Source: Halorhodospira sp. (GTDB lineage Bacteria; Pseudomonadota; Gammaproteobacteria; Nitrococcales; Halorhodospiraceae). From it: a DNA stretch of 5,920 nucleotides. Under the pieces are notes generated by a model that was given only the letters and a program-made list of their open reading frames with translations, did not search any database and was not told the DNA's origin. Below are positions 1-5,587 of the stretch, in pieces (the first letter of the stretch is position 1; every line of letters begins with the position of its first letter). The DNA lies in contig SKYL01000087.1 of NCBI GenBank assembly GCA_007127935.1, positions 1-5,920 of the forward strand, given 5' to 3'. The position numbers and the translations under genes are program-made.

Positions 1-60
1 AGATTGCTTCGTCGCTCCGCTCCTCGCAATGACGGCGCCGCTCGCAATGGCGGGGAGGGG
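1..60. repeat. GC-rich palindromic dispersed-type repeat, probably cut by the window edge
   Basis: ATTGC at 3-7 is the inverse of GCAAT at 26-30 and again of GCAAT at 44-48. The unit CTCGCAATGRCGG occurs directly twice, at 23-35 and 41-53. CGCTCC occurs twice in a row, at 13-18 and 18-23. Read on the minus strand, the segment resembles a motif I recall as scattered through intergenic regions of many unrelated bacterial genomes (CATTGCGAGGAGCG followed by a GAAGCAATC-like end). That resemblance is from memory. No coding potential is visible, and the upstream edge of the repeat is outside the window. Confidence 0.6.
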
Positions 61-78
61 GCTTGGCAACACTTCTCC

Positions 79-107
79 TTCCGTGTAGGCCGTTCTGACG
101 ATACAAT
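79..107 (+). promoter_or_regulatory. Weak candidate sigma-70 promoter for rpoZ
   Basis: TACAAT at 102-107 matches the -10 consensus at five of six positions. The best-spaced -35 candidate, TTCCGT at 79-84 with a 17-base spacer, is poor. Transcription would start near 114, leaving a leader of about 38 bases before the rpoZ ATG. This is only a motif match in an otherwise GC-rich region. The local AT enrichment at 98-125 supports it slightly. Confidence 0.3.
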
Positions 108-140
108 CACTTAAAGAGTTGTCCGGTTCTGTCCACTTTT

Positions 141-148
141 GGAGGAGG
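141..148 (+). promoter_or_regulatory. Ribosome binding site that fixes the rpoZ start
   Basis: GGAGGAGG lies 3 bases upstream of the ATG at 152; its first GGAGG (141-145) lies 6 bases upstream. This strong Shine-Dalgarno match, together with the conserved MARVTV N-terminus, selects ATG 152 over the in-frame TTG at 119, whose extra 11 residues do not belong to the omega family. Confidence 0.85.
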
Positions 149-151
149 CCC

Positions 152-481
152 ATGGCCCGTGTAACCGTCGAAGATTGTCTGGATCGGATGGATAACCGAT
201 TCGAGTTGGTTCTCTCCGCCGCCAAGCGGGCGCGGCAGTTGGCCAACGGGGTCCAGCCCCAGGTGGAGTGGGAGAACGATAAGCCCACCGTGGTGGCGCT
301 GCGGGAGATCGCCGAGGGCTTCGTGACCAGCGATATCCTCAACAGCGATACCCAGGAGCCCGCCGACCCGTTCGCCGCCGGCGGTTTCGGGGTCGATGAG
401 GTGATGGCCGAGGCGGGCCCGGGCAACGCGCCCGAGGAGGCGTCCGGTGACGATGAACGGCCCGGCAGCGGGGCCGAGTGA
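152..481 (+). CDS. rpoZ: DNA-directed RNA polymerase omega subunit
   Basis: This 109-residue protein is the small omega subunit, which binds the beta-prime subunit, helps RNA polymerase assemble and contributes to ppGpp sensing. The first 65 residues are typical: MARVTV at 1-6, NRFELVLSAAKRARQL at 15-30, ENDKPTVVALREIAEG at 41-56. The N-terminal Ala-Arg-Val is the part that in E. coli omega lines ppGpp site 1. E. coli omega has 91 residues. Here residues 66-109 form a longer, acidic, Gly/Ala/Pro-rich and probably disordered tail. The ATG at 152 is preceded by a strong ribosome binding site. spoT follows 56 bases downstream on the same strand, as in many gammaproteobacteria. The gene usually upstream in this arrangement, gmk, is not seen; the window begins in a repeat. 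Confidence 0.97.
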   Translation: MARVTVEDCLDRMDNRFELVLSAAKRARQLANGVQPQVEWENDKPTVVALREIAEGFVTSDILNSDTQEPADPFAAGGFGVDEVMAEAGPGNAPEEASGDDERPGSGAE

Positions 482-496
482 ACGCCGCTGTGGTTG

Positions 497-516
497 GGGC
501 GGGGTCGCCCCCGCCC
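497..516 (+). other. GC-rich stem-loop between rpoZ and spoT
   Basis: GGGCGGGG (497-504) pairs perfectly with CCCCGCCC (509-516) across a TCGC loop, giving an 8-bp all-GC hairpin. No T-run follows (GTCTGAGTT), so it is not a standard intrinsic terminator. It could act as an attenuator, an mRNA processing or stability element, or merely reflect base composition. It ends 21 bases before the spoT ATG, so it may also affect spoT translation. Confidence 0.5.
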
Positions 517-537
517 GTCTGAGTTCGGGCTGGGTCT

Positions 538-2736
538 ATGGGGCGTGCCGAAGAGATTGCGCGGGTTGAGGAGCGGTCGCCGGAAGCGGAGCCGGAACGC
601 CGTATCTCCGAGTTGTGCATATTGCTTGAGCGGTACCTTGAGCCCCCGCAGGTCGAACTCGTAAGGCAAGCCTACCGTTTCAGCGCCGACGCCCACGCCG
701 GTCAACGCCGCCTCTCCGGTGAGGCGTACATCACCCACCCCATTGCCGTGGCGCGCATCTTGGCCGAGATGCGCCTGGACGCCGAGTCCATCGTTGCCGC
801 GCTACTCCATGACGTCATCGAGGACACGCCCACCGCCAAAGAGGGGGTCGCCGAGCGGTTCGGCCAGGATGTGGCGGAGTTGGTGGACGGCGTCTCGAAA
901 CTGACCGCCATCGACTTCAAGAGTAAGGCCGAGGCCCAGGCGGAGAACTTCCGCAAGATGGTCCTCGCCATGGCGCAGGACATCCGCGTCATCCTGATCA
1001 AGCTCGCCGACCGTCTCCACAATATGCGCACCATCTGGGTGATGCCCCCCGCCAAACGGCGGCGGATCGCCCGGGAGACCATGGAGATCTACGCGCCGAT
1101 TGCCCAGCGGTTGGGGATCAACGCGGTGCGTACGGAGCTGGAGGATCTGGGGTTCGCCGCCCTCTACCCGCTGCGCTACCGGGTCTTGAAGGAGAAGCTG
1201 GCCCGCCAGCGGGGCCGCCACGGGGTGATCCTCGACACCGTCTGCGATCAGGTGCGGCGGCGGCTGGAGGAGGCGGGGATCACGGCGGAGGTGGTGGGGC
1301 GGGAGAAGCACCTGTGGTCCATCTACCGGAAGATGGAGGAGAAGAAGGTCAACTTCCGGGACGTCTTCGATGTCTACGGCTTCCGGGTGGTGGTGGAGAG
1401 TCTGGACACCTGCTATCGGGTTCTCGGGGTACTCCATAATCTCTACAAGCCGCGGCCCGGGCGGATGAAGGACTACATCGCCATCCCCAAGGCCAACGGC
1501 TACCAGTCGATCCACACAACGCTGGTCGGTCCTCAGCGGATCCGGCTGGAGGCGCAGATCCGCACGCGGGAGATGCACGCTGTGGCCGAGTCGGGCATTG
1601 CCGCCCATTGGTTCTACAAGGATCGCAGGGAGGCCGGCAACAAGGCCCAGGCGCGGGCCCGGGAGTGGCTCCAGGACCTGATGGAGATGCAGCACAGTGC
1701 CGGCACGTCCCAGGAGTTCATCGAGCACGTCAAGATCGACCTGCTGCCCGACGAGATCTACATCTTTACCCCTCGGGGCGACATCCTCGAACTGCCCGCC
1801 AACGCTACGCCGGTGGACTTTGCCTACGCGGTCCACTCCGACATCGGCAATTCGTGCATCGCCGCCCGGGTCGACCACCGGCTGACGCCGCTGCGCACCC
1901 CCTTGCAGACCGGGCAGATGGTGGAGGTCATCACCGCCCCGGTGGCTCGTCCAAACCCCGTCTGGCTCGACTTCGTCGTCACCGCCAAGGCGCGCACCGC
2001 GATCCGCCACGCCCTCAAGCGGCTCAAGGACGAGGAGGCGGTGGATCTCGGCCGCCGGTTGGTGGAGCGGGCCATGGCGGCGCTCTCCCTCGACTTGGAG
2101 AGCGTCCCCCGGGAGCGGGTGGATGCCGTTCTGGAGGAGTTTGGCGCGGCGGCGTTGGACGATCTCTTCAAGGAAGTGGGGCTGGGGCGGCGGGTGCCGT
2201 GGCTGGTGGCCCAGCGCTTCGGCGGCCTCGATCCGGGGGCGGTGAAGCCGGGGGGCGAGACCGGGGAGACGGCGGAGGCGGCGCCGGCGCCTTCGTTGAC
2301 CATCCGTGGCGGCGAGGGGGCGGTGGTGGCCTTCGGGCGTTGCTGCCGGCCGATCCCCGGCGATCCCATCGTCGGTTTCGTGAGCACGGGGCGCGGGGTG
2401 GTGATCCACCACCGGGATTGCAAAAACGTGGCCTCGTTTCGCAAGCAGGCGGACAAGTGGGTCGATGTGGAGTGGGAGCCCGGGGTGGAGGGGGAGTTCG
2501 TCACCGTTATCGCGGTGGACGTGGTCAACCAGCGCGGCGCCCTGGCGACCCTGGCGGCGGCCATCTCCTCCTGCGGCTCCAACATCGAGAATGTGGCCAT
2601 CGATGAGCGCGACGGGATGGTGACCACGGTACGCTTTACCCTCACCGTGCGTGACCGCCGCCACTTGGCTGACGTGATGCGCGCCCTGCGTGCCACGGAC
2701 CCGGTGCAGCGCATCACACGAAAGAGAGACGGTTGA
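538..2736 (+). CDS. spoT: Bifunctional (p)ppGpp synthetase/hydrolase SpoT
   Basis: This 732-residue cytoplasmic long RSH protein makes (p)ppGpp from ATP and GDP/GTP and hydrolyses it, driving the stringent response. The HD hydrolase domain keeps its metal-site residues: H67 (ITHP), H91-D92 with E95-D96 (HDVIED), and D158-N162 (LADRLHN). The synthetase domain keeps D278 and E338, the positions of the catalytic acids, and Y322 in NGYQSIH for guanine stacking. R309-M310-K311-D312 is the RXKD form found in bifunctional enzymes rather than the EXDD of RelA. A TGS domain follows at about 403-468 (DEIYIFTPRGD), then a helical region, a CC...HHRDC zinc-finger-like region at 602-628 and a C-terminal ACT domain at about 654-728. 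E. coli SpoT has 702 residues; the excess is mainly a charged N-terminal extension of about 20 residues. ATG 538 has no clear Shine-Dalgarno, but no other ATG lies near the family start. Both active sites look intact. ridA follows after 19 bases. Confidence 0.97.
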   Translation: MGRAEEIARVEERSPEAEPERRISELCILLERYLEPPQVELVRQAYRFSADAHAGQRRLSGEAYITHPIAVARILAEMRLDAESIVAALLHDVIEDTPTAKEGVAERFGQDVAELVDGVSKLTAIDFKSKAEAQAENFRKMVLAMAQDIRVILIKLADRLHNMRTIWVMPPAKRRRIARETMEIYAPIAQRLGINAVRTELEDLGFAALYPLRYRVLKEKLARQRGRHGVILDTVCDQVRRRLEEAGITAEVVGREKHLWSIYRKMEEKKVNFRDVFDVYGFRVVVESLDTCYRVLGVLHNLYKPRPGRMKDYIAIPKANGYQSIHTTLVGPQRIRLEAQIRTREMHAVAESGIAAHWFYKDRREAGNKAQARAREWLQDLMEMQHSAGTSQEFIEHVKIDLLPDEIYIFTPRGDILELPANATPVDFAYAVHSDIGNSCIAARVDHRLTPLRTPLQTGQMVEVITAPVARPNPVWLDFVVTAKARTAIRHALKRLKDEEAVDLGRRLVERAMAALSLDLESVPRERVDAVLEEFGAAALDDLFKEVGLGRRVPWLVAQRFGGLDPGAVKPGGETGETAEAAPAPSLTIRGGEGAVVAFGRCCRPIPGDPIVGFVSTGRGVVIHHRDCKNVASFRKQADKWVDVEWEPGVEGEFVTVIAVDVVNQRGALATLAAAISSCGSNIENVAIDERDGMVTTVRFTLTVRDRRHLADVMRALRATDPVQRITRKRDG

Positions 2737-2742
2737 ACGCTC

Positions 2743-2747
2743 AGGAG
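2743..2747 (+). promoter_or_regulatory. Ribosome binding site of ridA
   Basis: AGGAG lies 8 bases before ATG 2756, entirely within the short spoT-ridA gap. It selects this ATG over upstream in-frame starts that lie inside the spoT coding region. Confidence 0.8.
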
Positions 2748-2755
2748 AACACACC

Positions 2756-3148
2756 ATGTCCAAGGAACCGATCCATACCGACGCCGCCCCGGCGGCCATC
2801 GGCCCCTACAGCCAAGCCGTGCGCGCCGGCGAGTTCGTCTACGTCTCGGGGCAGATCCCGCTGGACCCAGCCACCGGGGCGTTGGTGGAGGGCGATATGG
2901 AGGCCCAGGTGGTGCGGGTCTTCGAGAACCTGAAGGCCATCGCCGAGGCCGCCGGCGGCGGGCTCGACAATGCGGTGCGGGTGGCCGTCTATCTCACCGA
3001 CCTCGCCCACTTCGCGCTGGTCAATGACGTGATGGCCCGCTACCTCAGCGAGCCGTACCCCTCCCGTGCGGCGGTCCAGGTGGCGGCGCTCCCCAAGGGC
3101 GCCGCGGTGGAGATGGACGCCGTGCTCCATCTGCCGTCCAGGGGGTAG
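2756..3148 (+). CDS. ridA: RidA family 2-iminobutanoate/2-iminopropanoate deaminase (YjgF/YER057c/UK114)
   Basis: This 130-residue protein has the length and sequence of a single-domain, normally trimeric cytoplasmic Rid protein. RidA hydrolyses reactive enamine/imine intermediates, notably those released by threonine dehydratase, and so protects PLP-dependent enzymes. The N-terminal GPYSQAV (16-22), VYVSGQIPLDP (28-38) and C-terminal PSRAAVQVAALPKGAAVEMD (102-121) are hallmark segments. The residues important in E. coli RidA are kept as Y18, R104 and E119; the arginine that binds the substrate carboxylate marks the RidA-type subgroup with deaminase activity. The position of E. coli C107 is alanine here (A106). 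A good ribosome binding site precedes the ATG. Spacing of 19 bases after spoT and 14 before recG suggests one transcript. A ridA homologue beside spoT is also known from pseudomonads. Confidence 0.96.
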   Translation: MSKEPIHTDAAPAAIGPYSQAVRAGEFVYVSGQIPLDPATGALVEGDMEAQVVRVFENLKAIAEAAGGGLDNAVRVAVYLTDLAHFALVNDVMARYLSEPYPSRAAVQVAALPKGAAVEMDAVLHLPSRG

Positions 3149-3162
3149 GCGGACCGCACGGC

Positions 3163-5244
3163 GTGGTGTCGCCGCGGGAGATGGAGGGGCGCCCAGTCAC
3201 CCTGCTGCCGGGGGTCGGAACGCGCTTGGCCGGGCGTCTGGAGCGCCTCGGCATCCGTACCGTGGCCGACCTCCTCTTCCATCTGCCCCACCGCTACGAG
3301 GACCGGACCCACATCCGGCCCATGGGCACGCTGCGCCCCGGCGAGAAGGCGCTGGTGGAGGGGGTGGTGGAACTGGCGGAGGTTGCGCGGGGGCGCCGCA
3401 GTCGGCTGCTCTGCCGGCTCAGCGACGGCACTGGGCGGCTCGATCTGGTCTTCTTCCGTTTCTACCCCCGGCAGGTGGAGCAACTGCGCCGGGGTGTGGT
3501 CGTGCAGTGTTTCGGGGAGGTCCGCCAGGGCTACGCCGGGATGCAGATGGCCCATCCGGAGTACCGCCAGGTGGAGGCGGGCGGCGAGGTGGGCGAGGCG
3601 GCGCTGACCCCCGTTTACCCCACCACCGAGGGGCTGGCCCAGGCCCAGCTGCGGCGGCTGGCCGAGCACGCCTTGACCCTGCTCCCGGACGCCTTGCCCG
3701 ACCGATTGCCGGCGGCGTATCAGCCCGATCCCGGCTGGCCGAACTTGGAGGAGGCGCTGCGCCGGGTCCACCGGCCGCCGCCCGACGCTGACATCGACGC
3801 GCTGCTGGAGGGGTGCGACCCGGCGACGCGGCGGCTGGCCTTTGAAGAACTGCTGGCCCACCACCTGACCCTGCGCCGCCGCCGCCAGGTCCTCCAGGCG
3901 CGGGCCGCCGCCATGGTCCTCGACGGTGGAACGGAGCAAGTGGCGGCGTTCCGCGCCCGCCTGCCTTTCCAGTTGACCGCCGCCCAGGAGCGGGTGGACG
4001 CCGAGCTGGCCGCCGACATGGCGCGGCCCACCCCCATGCTCCGTCTGGTGCAAGGCGACGTCGGCTCCGGCAAGACGGTGGTGGCCGCCCTGGCGTGCCT
4101 GCGGGCGGTGGGCAGCGGCGGCCAGGCGGCGGTGATGGCGCCTACGGAGTTGCTGGCCGAACAGCACCTGCGCACCCTCCATGGCTGGTTCTCGCCATTG
4201 GGGATCGAGGTGGCGTGGGTGGGCGGAAAGAGCGGCGCGGCGGAGCGCCGGGCCGCCCTCCAGCGGATCGCCGAGGGGCGCGCAGGGGTAGCGGTGGGAA
4301 CACACGCCCTCTTTCAAGATCCGGTGACCTTTCGCCGCCTGGCGCTGGTGGTGGTGGACGAGCAGCACCGCTTCGGCGTCCACCAGCGCATGGCCCTCAA
4401 GGAAAAGGGTGGTGGCGAGGTGGAGCCCCACCAGTTGATCATGACCGCCACTCCGATTCCGCGCACCTTGGCCATGACCGCCTACGCCGATCTCGACGTC
4501 TCGGCCATTGACGAGCGCCCTCCGGGGCGCACGCCGGTGCAGACGGTGGTCGTCTCCGACCGGCGGCGGGGCGAGGTGGTGGAGCGGGTCCGCGCCGCCC
4601 TGGATGAAGGGCGCCAAGCGTACTGGGTCTGCACCCTGATCGAGTCGTCCGACGAGTTGGAGGCGGAGGCCGCCGAGGAGACGGCGGCCCGGTTGCGGGA
4701 GGCGCTCCCCGGGCACCGGGTGGCGTTGATCCACGGCCGCCTGCCGCCGGCGGAGAAGGAGTCCGTCATGGCCGCCTTCGCCGCCGGCGATGTCGCGCTG
4801 CTGGTGGCCACCACCGTCATCGAGGTGGGGGTGGACGTGCCCAACGCCAGCTTGATGATCATCGAGAACGCCGAGCGCCTGGGCCTCGCCCAGTTGCACC
4901 AGTTGCGGGGGCGCGTGGGGCGTGGGCGGGCGGCATCCACCTGCGTGCTCATGTATCATGGCCCGTTGTCCGAAACGGCGCGGGCGCGGCTGGCGGTGCT
5001 GCGGGAGACCGACGACGGCTTTGTCATCGCCCGCCGGGATCTGGAGATTCGCGGGCCCGGCGAATTGCTGGGGACCCGGCAGACCGGCGCGCTGACCCTG
5101 CGGGTCGCCGACCTGGGGCGGGACGCCGGGCTGCTGGACGCGGTGGGGCGCGTCGGCGACCGGTTGTTGCGGGAGGAGCCCGGGGTGGCGGAGGCGTTGA
5201 TCCGGCGTTGGGTGGGGGATGCTGAACGTTACGGGCAAGTCTGA
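3163..5244 (+). CDS. recG: ATP-dependent DNA helicase RecG
   Basis: This 693-residue superfamily 2 helicase, by recall the same length as E. coli RecG, reverses stalled replication forks, branch-migrates Holliday junctions and unwinds R-loops and D-loops. The N-terminal wedge (OB) domain covers about residues 1-180, with LPHRYEDRTH at 41-50 and LTPVYPTTEG at 148-157. The helicase motifs are present: Walker A GDVGSGKT (298-305), APTELLAEQH (326-335), DEQH (399-402), TAT (428-430), ATTVIEVGVDVP (549-560) and motif VI QLRGRVGR (580-587). The C-terminal TRG motif, coupling ATP hydrolysis to translocation, is RDLEIRGPGELLGTRQTG (625-642). I chose GTG 3163: AGGCGG (3147-3152) lies 10 bases upstream and the length fits the family. 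GTG 3166 and ATG 3181 are alternatives; ATG 3181 has GGGAG directly against it, too close to act as its ribosome binding site. The gene follows ridA by 14 bases. No motif is missing. Confidence 0.98.
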   Translation: MVSPREMEGRPVTLLPGVGTRLAGRLERLGIRTVADLLFHLPHRYEDRTHIRPMGTLRPGEKALVEGVVELAEVARGRRSRLLCRLSDGTGRLDLVFFRFYPRQVEQLRRGVVVQCFGEVRQGYAGMQMAHPEYRQVEAGGEVGEAALTPVYPTTEGLAQAQLRRLAEHALTLLPDALPDRLPAAYQPDPGWPNLEEALRRVHRPPPDADIDALLEGCDPATRRLAFEELLAHHLTLRRRRQVLQARAAAMVLDGGTEQVAAFRARLPFQLTAAQERVDAELAADMARPTPMLRLVQGDVGSGKTVVAALACLRAVGSGGQAAVMAPTELLAEQHLRTLHGWFSPLGIEVAWVGGKSGAAERRAALQRIAEGRAGVAVGTHALFQDPVTFRRLALVVVDEQHRFGVHQRMALKEKGGGEVEPHQLIMTATPIPRTLAMTAYADLDVSAIDERPPGRTPVQTVVVSDRRRGEVVERVRAALDEGRQAYWVCTLIESSDELEAEAAEETAARLREALPGHRVALIHGRLPPAEKESVMAAFAAGDVALLVATTVIEVGVDVPNASLMIIENAERLGLAQLHQLRGRVGRGRAASTCVLMYHGPLSETARARLAVLRETDDGFVIARRDLEIRGPGELLGTRQTGALTLRVADLGRDAGLLDAVGRVGDRLLREEPGVAEALIRRWVGDAERYGQV

Positions 5245-5256
5245 TGTCACGGGGGG

Positions 5257-5310
5257 CGCTCGAACGGCCGGTCGGAGGCCGGACGCGGGGGGCGGACCGT
5301 GGCCGGCGAC
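5257..5310 (+). repeat. Left arm of a 54-bp perfect inverted repeat
   Basis: The 54 bases from CGCTCGAACGGCC to GGCCGGCGAC are the exact reverse complement of 5509-5562, with no mismatch, by base-by-base comparison. The arm starts 12 bases after the recG stop codon. The complementarity does not continue inward beyond 5310. Outward, GTCAC at 5246-5250 mirrors GTGAC at 5565-5569, but offset by unequal spacers (GGGGGG against TT). Confidence 0.97.
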
Positions 5311-5338
5311 CCACTGCGCTCCTCGCCTTCCGCCGGGA

Positions 5339-5371
5339 TCGGTCGGACGCGCTCCCTGCGCGGCCGACCGA
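5339..5371 (+). repeat. 14-bp stem-loop in the core, one mismatch
   Basis: TCGGTCGGACGCGC (5339-5352) pairs with GCGCGGCCGACCGA (5358-5371) with one A/G mismatch, around the 5-base loop TCCCT. The stem is very GC-rich and no T-run follows. Confidence 0.8.
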
Positions 5372-5383
5372 CGCGCGCGTTGT

Positions 5384-5405
5384 TGCGGACCATCCATGGT
5401 CTGCA
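5384..5405 (+). repeat. 10-bp palindrome in the core
   Basis: TGCGGACCAT (5384-5393) pairs with ATGGTCTGCA (5396-5405), with one G-T wobble and only two bases between the arms. The innermost pairs would have to open to form a loop in RNA. Confidence 0.6.
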
Positions 5406-5429
5406 CCCTGTGGGCGCGCTTTGCGCGAC

Positions 5430-5452
5430 CCGATTCGCTCCCGGCGAATCGG
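5430..5452 (+). repeat. 9-bp perfect stem-loop in the core
   Basis: CCGATTCGC (5430-5438) pairs with GCGAATCGG (5444-5452) around TCCCG. With a bulge the stem can extend outward through GCGCGAC on the left and GTCATGCGC on the right. The apex again contains GCTCCC, as in the stem-loop at 5339-5371. Confidence 0.8.
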
Positions 5453-5508
5453 TCATGCGCGCGCCTCTGCGGGGTCTTCTCCGGCTCCAGGCGGTCGCTC
5501 CGTTCGAC

Positions 5509-5562
5509 GTCGCCGGCCACGGTCCGCCCCCCGCGTCCGGCCTCCGACCGGCCGTTCGAGCG
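5509..5562 (-). repeat. Right arm of the 54-bp perfect inverted repeat
   Basis: This is the exact reverse complement of 5257-5310. It ends 8 bases before the AAGGAG ribosome binding site of ubiC (5571), so the element fits closely between recG and the ubiC translation signals. A transcript crossing both arms could fold into a 54-bp double-stranded RNA stem. Confidence 0.97.
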
Positions 5563-5570
5563 TTGTGACG

Positions 5571-5576
5571 AAGGAG
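5571..5576 (+). promoter_or_regulatory. Ribosome binding site of ubiC
   Basis: AAGGAG lies 11 bases before GTG 5588 and 14 before GTG 5591. The spacing is on the long side and favours GTG 5588. Confidence 0.65.
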
Positions 5577-5587
5577 ACTCGCCGGTT

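Larger units (their letters stand above)
5311..5508. repeat. Core of the inverted-repeat element, rich in small hairpins
   Basis: The 198-bp core between the arms carries at least three local stem-loops (5338-5371, 5384-5405 and 5430-5452), plus a fourth small palindrome, CGCGC-TTT-GCGCG, at 5415-5427. CGCTCC occurs four times (5317-5322, 5350-5355, 5436-5441, 5496-5501), each at or near the apex of a possible hairpin. No frame gives a recognisable protein and no transposase fragment is visible. Confidence 0.7.
5245..5587. other. recG-ubiC intergenic region, no convincing gene
   Basis: This 343-base gap is almost filled by a 306-bp inverted-repeat structure (5257-5562). An open frame begins at ATG 5244, overlapping the recG stop, but its product is low-complexity, Arg/Pro-rich and resembles nothing I recognise. 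The arms give similar peptides on both strands only because they are inverted copies. I see no intrinsic terminator with a T-run. The only clear expression signal is the AAGGAG ahead of ubiC. Confidence 0.8.

Noticed and set aside
63..80. TTGGCAAC as part of a sigma-54 promoter
   Set aside because: There is a TGGCA-like half but no TTGC/GC element at the required distance.
119..151. Upstream in-frame TTG start for rpoZ adding 11 residues
   Set aside because: Omega proteins begin MARVTV, and the strong ribosome binding site at 141-148 lies inside this extension and serves ATG 152.
497..520. Hairpin after rpoZ as an intrinsic terminator
   Set aside because: The stem is strong, but no T-run follows, and spoT starts only 21 bases downstream.
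1608..2606. Plus-strand 332-codon open frame inside spoT
   Set aside because: It is an out-of-frame reading of the TGS-to-ACT part of spoT, with a Gly/Arg/Pro-rich low-complexity product.
802..2799. Long minus-strand open frame (665 codons) opposite spoT
   Set aside because: It is the antisense shadow of spoT, and its translation is His/Pro/Leu/Arg-rich with no known domain.
3040..5520. Very long minus-strand open frame (826 codons) opposite ridA/recG
   Set aside because: It lies antisense to recG, which has every family motif. The minus-strand product is His/Pro/Gln/Arg-rich without a domain, as expected for the shadow of a high-GC gene.
5257..5562. CRISPR array or integron attC site in the repeat region
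   Set aside because: There are no regularly spaced direct repeats and no cas or integrase gene. The structure is a single inverted pair without recognisable attC core sites.
5240..5575. Target-site duplication flanking the 306-bp inverted-repeat element
   Set aside because: The bases outside the arms (CACGGGGGG on the left, TTGTGACGA on the right) share no direct repeat. GTCAC/GTGAC are inverted relative to each other, not direct, so insertion by a duplicating transposase is not shown.
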